Part shown: positions 15,908 through 22,353 of the stretch, piece by piece
How positions within the stretch are numbered: the stretch's first letter is position 1
Layout: the number at the start of each line of letters is the position of its first letter
NCBI GenBank assembly: GCA_963831235.1
Contig: CAWHPS010000036.1
Location: 1 to 22,353, forward strand
Direction: 5' to 3'
DNA from: CAWHPS01 sp963831235
GTDB lineage: Bacteria > Fibrobacterota > OXYB2-FULL-49-7 > JAEUSG01
Length of the DNA: 22,353 bases
Program-made: the position numbers and the translations under genes
The notes under the pieces: generated by a model
The model's input: only the letters and a program-made list of their open reading frames with translations
Databases searched by the model: none
Told to the model about the DNA's origin: nothing

Positions 15908-18172
15908 ATGGTCAAGGATATTGAAACAATAAGGAAAGCATTTAATAGGACTGAAAGCGCCATATCAAACGCTCGTAAAATATTCGGACGACCCATAACC
16001 TTAACTGAAAAGATACTTGTTTCACACCTTGCCGATTCTCTGTCAGCAGCTCCTGAAAGGAAAAAAAGCTATGTCAACCTTAATCCTGACAGGGTTGCCA
16101 TGCAGGATGCTACAGCCCAGATGGCGCTTCTTCAATTCATACAGGCAGGAAGGAAAACATCAGCTGTTCCTACCACGATTCATTGTGACCATCTTATATG
16201 CGCTGAAAAAGGTGCAAAAGAAGATCTTGACGATGCGCTTAATATTAATAAAGAGGTCTACTCCTTTCTAGAATCAGTTGCACGGAAATACGGCATTGGT
16301 TTCTGGAGACCCGGAGCAGGAATCATTCATCAGATACTTCTTGAAAACTACGATTTCCCGGGTGGCCTTATGATTGGGACAGACTCCCATACACCCAATG
16401 CCGGTGGACTCTGTATGTTGTCAGTCGGGGTAGGGGGGGCTGATGCAGTGGACGTGATGGCTGGAATGCCGTGGGAGCTTAAATGGCCTGGCATAATTGG
16501 CGTAAAGCTTATTGGAAAACTTAATGGCTGGGCCTCTCCTAAAGATGTGATCCTTCATTTGTTAGGAATTTTAACAGTTAAAGGCGGGACCGGTTGTATG
16601 ATGGAATATTTTGGAGAAGGGGCTCAAACATTAAGCTGCACAGGAAAGGCAACCATAACCAACATGGGAGCAGAGCTTGGAGCAACAGGCTCTCTTTTTC
16701 CGTATGACAGGAAAATGTCGGATTTCCTGAACGCAACCGGACGATCCGAGGTGACTCATCTGGCCGAGGCAGGCAGAGCATCCCTTAAGGCTGATCCTGA
16801 AGTCATGAGTTCACCTGAAAAGTATTTTGACAAGGTTATAACAATTGATCTTTCTGCGCTGGAACCGCTTGTAACAGGCCCTCATACTCCTGATCTTGTT
16901 CGGCCTGTCTCAAAGATGAGAGAAGATGCTTCTGCAAACGACTTTCCGAAAGAATTAAGCGCAGGCCTCATAGGAAGCTGCACAAATGCTTCGTATGAAG
17001 ACCTTGGCAGAGCAGCTGATATTGCGGATCAGGCAATAAAGGCAGGGCTCAAGGCAAAGGCCCAATTTTATATTACCCCAGGGTCTGAACTGGTTTTTTC
17101 AACTGCCAGGCGTGATGGATATATCAGTAAACTTGAAGCCATCGGCGGCATTGTATTGTCTAATTCATGCGGACAATGTATTGGCCAGTGGAACCGAAAA
17201 GACCCTAAAAAAGAAAGTAAGAATGCGATTATTACAACCTTTAACCGTAATTTTGCTGCAAGAAATGATGGCAGTCCGCATACGCTTGCCTTTATCTCAA
17301 GCCCGGAAATCGTAACAGCTCAGGCCATTGCCGGAGAACTGGTTTTTAATCCTGCTGCAGATCATATTGAAAGTGAGAATGGAAAAATCATGCTGAATGC
17401 GCCCAAGGCAGATGAATTACCAAAAAATGGTTTTATTGAAGATATAAGTGGTTTCATTCCACCTGTTGCAAGCCCTGATGCCATCAATATTATTATTAAT
17501 TCTAAAAGTGACAGACTCCAGGTTCTTAATCCATTCCCTTCCTGGGATGGAAAGGATATTGAAAACCTTCTTGTGCTTTTTAAAGTCAAAGGCAAATGTA
17601 CAACGGATCACATTTCCCCAGCAGGCAAATGGCTTAAATACAGGGGCCATCTTGATAATATCAGCAACAATGCTTTTCTTGGCGCCCTTAATGCCTTTAC
17701 AGGTGAAACAGGAAAAGGTATTAATCTTTTAAACATGGCCAAGTCACAATTTTTACCGGAGATTGCCAGATATTATAAAGAAAAGGGCAGGGGATGGGTG
17801 GTAATCGGTGATGAAAATTATGGTGAAGGTTCGAGTCGTGAGCATGCTGCAATGTCACCTCGATTCCTAGGGTGCAGGGCGATAATTGCAAAGAGTTTCG
17901 CCCGAATCCACGAGACAAATTTAAAGAAACAGGGGCTTTTACCTCTTTCATTTGAATCACCTTTGGATTATGATAAAATCAAGTTTGATGATTTGCTGTC
18001 AATAACGGGGCTTAAAACAATCGCCCCTGACAAGCCACTTATGCTCATTGCCAAACATTCTGATGGGGGGGAGGATAAAATCCAACTTAAGCATACCTTT
18101 TCTTTGCAGCAGATAGAATGGTTTAAACATGGGTCAGCATTGAACATGATCGCAGCTGCTAATAAAAAATGA
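15908..18172 (+). CDS. acn: Aconitate hydratase, mitochondrial-type [4Fe-4S] enzyme
   Basis: The 754-residue product isomerises citrate to isocitrate in the TCA cycle. It has the length and order of the mitochondrial-type aconitases: IHCDHL (91-96), MIGTDSHTPNAGGL (155-168) with the DSH active-site element, and the three cluster cysteines C358 (GSCTN) and C421/C424 (SNSCGQCIGQW). These have the same numbering as the mature pig heart enzyme. The C-terminal swivelling domain carries YGEGSSREHAAMSPRFLG and FARIHETNLKKQG, with the active-site GSSRE. The chain ends normally with WFKHGSALNMIAAA. An AGGGA lies about 7 bases before the ATG. The gene follows the methyltransferase by 3 bases, and its TGA overlaps the next ATG (ATGA). 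No pathway partner such as isocitrate dehydrogenase is next to it. Confidence 0.97.
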   Translation: MVKDIETIRKAFNRTESAISNARKIFGRPITLTEKILVSHLADSLSAAPERKKSYVNLNPDRVAMQDATAQMALLQFIQAGRKTSAVPTTIHCDHLICAEKGAKEDLDDALNINKEVYSFLESVARKYGIGFWRPGAGIIHQILLENYDFPGGLMIGTDSHTPNAGGLCMLSVGVGGADAVDVMAGMPWELKWPGIIGVKLIGKLNGWASPKDVILHLLGILTVKGGTGCMMEYFGEGAQTLSCTGKATITNMGAELGATGSLFPYDRKMSDFLNATGRSEVTHLAEAGRASLKADPEVMSSPEKYFDKVITIDLSALEPLVTGPHTPDLVRPVSKMREDASANDFPKELSAGLIGSCTNASYEDLGRAADIADQAIKAGLKAKAQFYITPGSELVFSTARRDGYISKLEAIGGIVLSNSCGQCIGQWNRKDPKKESKNAIITTFNRNFAARNDGSPHTLAFISSPEIVTAQAIAGELVFNPAADHIESENGKIMLNAPKADELPKNGFIEDISGFIPPVASPDAINIIINSKSDRLQVLNPFPSWDGKDIENLLVLFKVKGKCTTDHISPAGKWLKYRGHLDNISNNAFLGALNAFTGETGKGINLLNMAKSQFLPEIARYYKEKGRGWVVIGDENYGEGSSREHAAMSPRFLGCRAIIAKSFARIHETNLKKQGLLPLSFESPLDYDKIKFDDLLSITGLKTIAPDKPLMLIAKHSDGGEDKIQLKHTFSLQQIEWFKHGSALNMIAAANKK

Positions 18173-18759
18173 AAATAGGTCTTGTTTCCAAATATATCCG
18201 CCCTACAATGGGTTTTCATAGGGTTGTTGAAATGTTGCCCCAAATCATAAGCGCTGATAAGTATGCCAAACTTGTGATAGCAGGGGCGTTTTATAAAAAT
18301 AAATTTCCGGATTATGCCAAAGATTTTCTGGAACTGCTTCAAAAATCAAAATGCAAAAAGTCCATTAATTTTATTAACAGGTCATTACCTGCAAAAGAAT
18401 ATCACGAATTGATTTCATCGCTTGATCTTGTTGTTTTCCCTTCAGAGGCAGGAGATTATTCAAGTTCAATTATTGAAGTTCTGATGCTTGGAAAACCTGT
18501 GATTGCATCTGATTTGGTCTTATATAAAAAGATAATCCAACGGACAGGTGCAGGTATTATAGTCAAAAGTACAGAAGAACTAATTATAAACCTTAAATTG
18601 TTTTTAGCAAACTGTTCAGGTGTCTTGCCGGTCCCCGAGTGCCAGCCGGATGCCTCGATACATCCGCCTGCGGCGGACACTCGGCAACCGGCTGGTGTAT
18701 CGAGGGGCCGGAAGATGCCTGAAAAGTTACAGCAAACAATAGATTCCGTAACAGGTTAA
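18169..18759 (+). CDS. Half-length GT-B glycosyltransferase with repeat-encoded C-terminal tail
   Basis: The 196-residue product matches only the C-terminal, nucleotide-sugar-binding half of GT4-type glycosyltransferases: VSKYIRPTMGFHRVVE (6-21) for the usual G-R-x-x-x-x-K-G opening, KLVIAGAFY (34-42), LISSLDLVVFPSEAGDYSSS (81-100) and IIEVLMLGKPVIASD (101-115). The N-terminal Rossmann half that binds the acceptor is absent; directly upstream is an intact aconitase whose stop overlaps this ATG. Residues from about 154 to 181 are encoded by a palindromic repeat and read as a low-complexity proline-rich tail, followed by 15 more residues to the stop. It may be a degraded remnant or a small regulatory or partner subunit. 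The sequence between ATG and repeat shows no frame disruption, so it was coding recently. Confidence 0.6.
   Translation: MKIGLVSKYIRPTMGFHRVVEMLPQIISADKYAKLVIAGAFYKNKFPDYAKDFLELLQKSKCKKSINFINRSLPAKEYHELISSLDLVVFPSEAGDYSSSIIEVLMLGKPVIASDLVLYKKIIQRTGAGIIVKSTEELIINLKLFLANCSGVLPVPECQPDASIHPPAADTRQPAGVSRGRKMPEKLQQTIDSVTG
18629..18711. repeat. Nested palindromic repeat inside the glycosyltransferase ORF
   Basis: The outer segments (18629-18641 and 18695-18711) correspond to the two ends of the repeat seen at 20178-20222: CCGGTCCC-y-GAGTG at the left and TGTATCGA-r-GGGCCGG at the right. Between them sits a second copy of the same core in the opposite orientation (18653-18684, with hairpin TCCGCC-TGC-GGCGGA at 18663-18677), flanked by CCAGCCGG (18642-18649) and its inverse CCGGCTGG (18688-18695). 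Further perfect inverted pairs result: CCGAGTG (18635-18641) with CACTCGG (18678-18684), and CCTCGATAC (18653-18661) with GTATCGAGG (18697-18705). The whole is open in the frame of the glycosyltransferase. Confidence 0.8.
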
Positions 18760-18783
18760 TGCAAAAGGCATCAAATAGCGCGC

Positions 18784-20115
18784 TTAACTTTCATCCTGAG
18801 TCGGTATAACTCCGCGTACTAAGTCTGAGGCATCCTTTTTATCCCATTTAAGAGACAAACGAACAATTGAGGCTGCTGTTATATTTGCCAAAGCATTACT
18901 GCAAGGGCCAATAAGATTTCCAGGGATTCCGACTGCAAGACTGAAAAATGATGTTATTGTCATGGTGCCGAGAAAAATCGCATGTCCGGTAAGGATGCTT
19001 GTTGGTTTTTTAAGGCATGCGGCCATTCCTTCAGTATGGGATCTGAATGCCACGCAAACTGGTTGGAAAATTAAAAACAAGGCTGTTATACGTATTAGAT
19101 GCAGATTTTCAGGATTAAGATTTTGCAAGTTAACATAATACCAGTCTGCAATACCTGGAAGAATGAAAAAGAGTGGTAAAACACCTACAATAAGTCCAAC
19201 AGTTATACCAAACCTGAGTGTACGGTTGTCCTTGGAATCACAGTCTGGGAATGTTAAGACCACTGCCTGCATTCGTACCATTGCAAAGGTAACCGGATTA
19301 ACAAGGCCCAATGCAAGATAATATACTGGCAGCATAATCTCTGGCTGTGGCGCACGGGCAATGAATGAGCCAAGAGCCATTGAAGACAAGGAGATGAGAA
19401 ACCCTCCTATTGAAAGTGGGAAGTTGAATAGGAATATTTGCCATTTCCGCGGGGTATCGATTTTTTCTGATTTAAGATTTGGAATATACGGTATGGCAAG
19501 CATCCTGCAAAGAAAAGCCTCGATTCCTACCGGAATCGTCAGGCAAACAACAGCCCAATAGGGACCCACAAGATCAAATCTGCAGAATATGGGTGAAAGT
19601 ATTGCTGTTGATGCAATTCTGAATATTGTTGAAAGGCTTGCTTTAATTGTCTGCTTTTGGTTGTAAAGTATTACCTGTGCGGGATTTCGCAGGAAAAAAA
19701 GAAATTGAAGCGGAATTGCAGCAATAAATGTGGTTCGAGCAGGTGTTTCAATTGATACTGGTAAACCAATAATGGTACCGAAAATAAAGTGTGAAATAGG
19801 CGGTATTGATATAAGGGTTTGCAGACCAAGCACTATTAAAGATAAGTAATTATTTACTTTTTTAAAGTTTTCATACCCTTCACGAGTTTTACCAAATACC
19901 ATGCCTGTTGTGATTAGTCCACCGCCAATTGTCCCTAATAAGAACATAATTGTATTGGATTGCGCTAAACCTGCCAGATTTACTGTGCCGCCTGGACCTC
20001 TTGAAGCAACCATTGCAACCAATGGATATGTTAAACTCTGAGACGCTGATTGTATTGCCAGTGGAATAAAAAACCTGGCAAGTGATTTATTATAAGATGA
20101 GGTTTCTTTGGACAA
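18784..20115 (-). CDS. Polytopic MOP-superfamily membrane protein, ANKH-like
   Basis: The 443-residue product is very hydrophobic with about 12 predicted transmembrane segments in two similar halves (roughly 13-207 and 228-420), the layout of MATE/MOP flippases and exporters. It lacks a recognisable MATE hallmark. The arrangement R-F-x-I-P-L at the N-terminus, GMVFGKTREG (71-80) after the second helix, and QPVCVAFRSHTEG followed by LKK (351-370) before the last two helices recalls ANKH, the progressive ankylosis exporter family of pyrophosphate, ATP and citrate in animals, which also has bacterial members. That match is from memory of the family, not from a search. The start is TTG (M-S-K-E-T) with AGGT 5 bases upstream; an in-frame stop lies just before it, and the first downstream ATG would cut into the first helix. 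The gene converges on the glycosyltransferase fragment, 24 bases away. Confidence 0.75.
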   Translation of the reverse strand: MSKETSSYNKSLARFFIPLAIQSASQSLTYPLVAMVASRGPGGTVNLAGLAQSNTIMFLLGTIGGGLITTGMVFGKTREGYENFKKVNNYLSLIVLGLQTLISIPPISHFIFGTIIGLPVSIETPARTTFIAAIPLQFLFFLRNPAQVILYNQKQTIKASLSTIFRIASTAILSPIFCRFDLVGPYWAVVCLTIPVGIEAFLCRMLAIPYIPNLKSEKIDTPRKWQIFLFNFPLSIGGFLISLSSMALGSFIARAPQPEIMLPVYYLALGLVNPVTFAMVRMQAVVLTFPDCDSKDNRTLRFGITVGLIVGVLPLFFILPGIADWYYVNLQNLNPENLHLIRITALFLIFQPVCVAFRSHTEGMAACLKKPTSILTGHAIFLGTMTITSFFSLAVGIPGNLIGPCSNALANITAASIVRLSLKWDKKDASDLVRGVIPTQDES

Positions 20116-20120
20116 TTTTT

Positions 20121-20124
20121 ACCT
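20121..20124 (-). promoter_or_regulatory. Shine-Dalgarno of the MOP-family gene supporting a TTG start
   Basis: AGGT on the minus strand is followed by five A and then TTG at 20115-20113. An in-frame TAA overlaps this site, so the reading frame cannot extend further upstream. Confidence 0.5.
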
Positions 20125-20171
20125 AATACATTTAAAGCTTAATGGTTAGAGCTATAACTTGAGTCCTCGGA

Positions 20172-20228
20172 AAATTACCGGTCCCTGAGTGTCCGCCGTA
20201 GGCGGATGTATCGAAGGGCCGGTAATTT
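20172..20228. repeat. Palindromic repeat, single copy of the family found at 18629-18711
   Basis: The outer stem AAATTACCGG (20172-20181) pairs perfectly with CCGGTAATTT (20219-20228). After a single-base bulge, CCCT (20183-20186) pairs with AGGG (20215-20218). The tip is TCCGCC-GTA-GGCGGA (20192-20206). The core between the CCGG ends matches both nested copies at 18629-18711. The CCCTGAG...TCGAAGGG ends resemble the common bacterial repeat with CCCTGAGCCTGTCGAAGGG at its centre, here with an extra hairpin between the halves. Confidence 0.8.
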
Positions 20229-20496
20229 AAGTTATAAGAAAATAAATTAATGATATAAAAATAAACTATATGTATTACTTTTATTTCAAAGATTTGGATG
20301 GGGAAGAGGGAGTTTTGAGTTATGGTCTGAAAGAATTCCAAGTAATTAGCAACCTTAACCTATGACTCAGGCAGCATGATAATAAACAAAATACACTGGT
20401 TTACATAATATATATTATGCGACATTTGGTAGTGTTTCAGATTACCATCTTAATTGCATTATATCAGCTTATTTTCGCTTTTTGCTTTAAATTAAT

Positions 20497-20541
20497 CGGC
20501 CATTGCAACAGTCCATTTTTATTGGAACATTGTAATGGCCG
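20497..20541 (-). terminator. Hairpin downstream of the cohesin/dockerin gene
   Basis: CGGCCATT (20497-20504) pairs perfectly with AATGGCCG (20534-20541). The stem continues with a wobble pair, three pairs (CAA/TTG), a 3x3 internal loop and four more pairs (TCCA/TGGA). It begins 7 bases after the stop codon of the minus-strand gene. The sequence 3' of the stem on that strand is AT-rich but has no clean U tract, so it is either a weak intrinsic terminator or a 3'-end stabilising stem. Confidence 0.45.
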
Positions 20542-20548
20542 TATAAAT

Positions 20549-22353
20549 TTATTTTACCAAATAAATCCTGTTCACTTTTTCAGATTTTTCTGTCTTAAGT
20601 TTAAGGAAATAAATTCCTGAAGCAGATTTAATTCCTTTTTCATTGCAACTATTCCAGGTTGTTGTAAATATCCCAGGGTTATGAATGCCTTCAGCAAGTG
20701 TTATGATTTCACGACCGGAAATATCAAATACCTTTAATGATACCTTCTGGACGCGATCCACCAGGTAAGAAACCGTTATCATTGGGTTGAATGGGTTTGG
20801 ATATATATTGGATATTTCAGTTGAGGTTATAACAGGTGTTCTTGCCACCTTATTTTCAACCTTTATTGTGCCATTTGGGATCTCGTTAAACCTTGCAAAC
20901 GTAACTTCTGAGCTTAAAACCGAATAACCGCTTGCCTTTGGCGTCAATAACACGCTAAAAAGCTCACCTTCAGTTGACATAGGCTGTGTTCCTGCAAAAG
21001 CAACCAGAATTTTATTGCCTACAACATGGCTTGCGCAGGTAAAACCATTCATATTTGATGTTGTAGTAATTGCCTGCGGAGGATCAAAATTCATGGTGTC
21101 ATAGGCAATTTCAAATTCCCCGGAATATACTCCCGGCACATTTCTATAAGATATGGAAATACGATTAACCTCAGAAACGCTGCCGCTATGTATTGAAATG
21201 GTATCTATTGTAGATTCCAAAGTAATGCAGGAGGCTGCGCTGAAGCTGGCTTTAGGCAATTCATCCGCACCTTTCCAATTACCGCTTACATCCCCTATCA
21301 TGTATGCAGTAAAATCAACACCTGATTTTGGTTCAAGCAGCGTTGGAATCACTGTTGATTCAGGCATCATAACCCAATTGCCGATCATGGTTGCATCATT
21401 ATATTTGACAAGGTACCGTAAAATAAGAGCAGCATCATACGCTGTAATCATATCATTGCCATTAACGTCAGCGCATTTTGATTGATGAGCGAATGAATTA
21501 AAGGTCACAAGCCCTACAACATTACGGAGTATTAGAGAGGCATCATACGCAGATACTCCATTACGCAAATCTCCTGAATCCTTTACGCAGTTTAATGTGT
21601 AGGAATTTTTGCTTCTGGGCACCTGAGCTAGAATATAGTTTCCATCTGAATCCGAAATAACTGTTTTGTTCAAGGTTTTAATAGTGATCCCTGCGAATCC
21701 AATCCCTTTTTGATTGGCTTCATAAAGTATTCTGCCGTTGATTGGATAACTGAAGTCGCCGCCTGTTCCGCACTTCATATAGATTTTTCCGCACTTGGCT
21801 GTTGCCACGGGTTTTCCATCATTAAAGAACGCCTTGCTGATATTTAGGGTTATGTTTTCACCACAGTGCTCCTTGTTCACCAGAAGTTTGATGCGAAACA
21901 GAATACCTGCTCCATTATACGCCTCTGATCCTGCGAATGCCACTTTTACCTGATCAGATGTAATGTTTCTCGCATAAGTTGTCCCGCTTATTACGGATCC
22001 AACCGTATCAATTTCGAGAATAGTCACCAGGTTGGCGTCAAAATTTACCTCTATATTGCCCGCAAAGATGCCCCAGCCTTCCATGTTGGTCACATTGACG
22101 TTGTAATAGAGCGTGTCTCCCAAATCAATAGACGTGTCTGGCGTTGAAACAACCAGGTCGCCAACTTTAATTGTATATGTCTGGCGGGCAGCTGCATTGA
22201 ATTTGTCCCTTGCTTCAACCGTTACAATATGCTGACCTAAATCCAGAAACTTGGGATACCAGATAATTCGGCCTGTCAATGAATCAATCCGCATATTAAG
22301 AGGAAATGTTATGAGTTTATATTTAATACTGTCTCCATCTTCATCAGTTGGGG
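20549..22353 (-). CDS. Secreted cohesin/dockerin-type protein with T9SS type A sorting domain (5' end outside window)
   Basis: The reading frame is open to the window edge; an internal ATG at 22294 is not the start, because 19 further in-frame codons upstream (P-T-D-E-D-G-D-S...) belong to the same cadherin/He_PIG-like Ig domain. In order after it: a cohesin-like domain (about 22156-21776; GWGIFAGNIEVNFD, VKVAFAGSEAYNGAGILFRI), a short carboxypeptidase-regulatory-like strand set (GRILYEANQKG, SDSDGNYIL), two dockerin I repeats (about 21577-21404) with the calcium-loop-like D-S-G-D-L-R-N-G-V-S-A-Y-D-A and D-V-N-G-N-D-M-I-T-A-Y-D-A followed by LILR helices, the IGDVSGNW segment, a second cohesin-like domain (about 21232-20855; again VAFAGT), and a type A T9SS sorting domain (about 20806-20552; NIYPNPFNP, LKVFDISGRE, SGIYFLKLK). 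Dockerin/cohesin pairs bind each other in cellulosomes. In T9SS organisms such modules are also ordinary building blocks of surface proteins, so a cellulosome is not implied. Confidence 0.88.
   Translation of the reverse strand, partial: PTDEDGDSIKYKLITFPLNMRIDSLTGRIIWYPKFLDLGQHIVTVEARDKFNAAARQTYTIKVGDLVVSTPDTSIDLGDTLYYNVNVTNMEGWGIFAGNIEVNFDANLVTILEIDTVGSVISGTTYARNITSDQVKVAFAGSEAYNGAGILFRIKLLVNKEHCGENITLNISKAFFNDGKPVATAKCGKIYMKCGTGGDFSYPINGRILYEANQKGIGFAGITIKTLNKTVISDSDGNYILAQVPRSKNSYTLNCVKDSGDLRNGVSAYDASLILRNVVGLVTFNSFAHQSKCADVNGNDMITAYDAALILRYLVKYNDATMIGNWVMMPESTVIPTLLEPKSGVDFTAYMIGDVSGNWKGADELPKASFSAASCITLESTIDTISIHSGSVSEVNRISISYRNVPGVYSGEFEIAYDTMNFDPPQAITTTSNMNGFTCASHVVGNKILVAFAGTQPMSTEGELFSVLLTPKASGYSVLSSEVTFARFNEIPNGTIKVENKVARTPVITSTEISNIYPNPFNPMITVSYLVDRVQKVSLKVFDISGREIITLAEGIHNPGIFTTTWNSCNEKGIKSASGIYFLKLKTEKSEKVNRIYLVK

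Larger units (their letters stand above)
20116..20548. other. Non-coding region between the cohesin/dockerin gene and the MOP-family gene
   Basis: This AT-rich stretch of 433 bases lies between two minus-strand genes. It holds a palindromic repeat (20172-20228) with an extra outer arm pair (TATAACTT 20153-20160 and AAGTTATA 20229-20236), and a hairpin just after the cohesin/dockerin gene (20497-20541). Between about 20240 and 20490 I see nothing beyond AT-rich sequence that could hold the promoter of the MOP-family gene. Short open frames here lack family resemblance and ribosome-binding sites. Confidence 0.6.

Noticed and set aside
18714..18772. GATGCCT/AGGCATC inverted pair around the glycosyltransferase stop as a terminator
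   Set aside because: The 7-bp arms are 45 bases apart with only a weak inner GTTAC/GTAAC pair and no U tract; it could be chance.
20132..20341. Minus-strand 69-codon frame upstream of the MOP-family gene
   Set aside because: It runs through the palindromic repeat and AT-rich sequence, with no ribosome-binding site or recognisable domain.
20417..20620. Plus-strand 67-codon frame overlapping the end of the cohesin/dockerin gene
   Set aside because: It overlaps the hairpin and the 3' end of a certain gene on the other strand and has only phenylalanine-rich AT-biased content.
22292..22294. ATG as start of the cohesin/dockerin protein
   Set aside because: The frame stays open to the window edge, the upstream codons continue the same Ig-like domain, and no signal peptide follows the ATG.
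1..22353. CRISPR array, tRNA or rRNA genes, transposase or integrase
   Set aside because: I scanned for regularly spaced direct repeats, T-loop motifs and mobile-element proteins and found none; a covariance-model search could still find a small RNA.

Overview
The window looks like a piece of a bacterial chromosome from the FCB group (Fibrobacterota/Bacteroidota/Chlorobiota and the candidate phyla around them). The main evidence is two secreted proteins, one at each end, that finish in a type A type-IX-secretion (T9SS) sorting domain. A lipoprotein with an FGE-sulfatase (SUMF1) fold, a CsgG/LpoB-type protein and a cohesin/dockerin protein fit the same setting. The phylum cannot be fixed from this sequence alone. 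There are 12 credible protein genes and no rRNA, tRNA, CRISPR array or transposase that I can see. At least three starts are non-ATG (recB TTG, the MOP-family transporter TTG, the THUMP methyltransferase GTG).

Layout. (1) 75-3624, plus strand: a tight three-gene surface or secretion unit, made of a seven-repeat, probably seven-bladed, beta-propeller with a T9SS tail, a CsgG/LpoB-like periplasmic protein with a C-terminal membrane segment, and a lipoprotein with a PKD-like domain plus an FGE fold. (2) 3641-12023, minus strand: a complete recC-recB-recD operon with two 4-base stop/start overlaps, encoding the RecBCD helicase-nuclease. (3) 12024-12375: a divergent intergenic region filled largely by a 148-bp compound palindrome with four hairpins. 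(4) 12376-18759, plus strand: an ABC-F ATPase, an unrecognised 158-residue protein, a THUMP/RlmL-type rRNA methyltransferase, a mitochondrial-type aconitase and a half-length glycosyltransferase, all separated by at most 32 bases or overlapping. (5) 18784-20115, minus strand: a polytopic membrane protein of the MOP superfamily that resembles the ANKH (progressive ankylosis) family. (6) 20116-20548: a non-coding stretch with a palindromic repeat and a hairpin downstream of the last gene. (7) 20549-22353, minus strand: the 3' part of a large secreted cohesin/dockerin/T9SS protein that runs off the window.

How the parts fit. RecBCD repairs double-strand breaks. The ABC-F, 158-residue protein and methyltransferase genes form a plausible ribosome-related group. 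Aconitase is central metabolism. The two ends are cell-surface or export functions.

The least ordinary material is non-coding. The 148-bp palindrome upstream of the ABC-F gene has hairpin loops that are complementary in pairs. A second palindromic repeat family occurs at 20172-20228 and, as two oppositely oriented nested copies, at 18629-18711, where it is read in frame as the C-terminus of the glycosyltransferase fragment. The best protein-level leads are the three-gene surface unit, the coupled 158-residue orphan, and the ANKH-like transporter.
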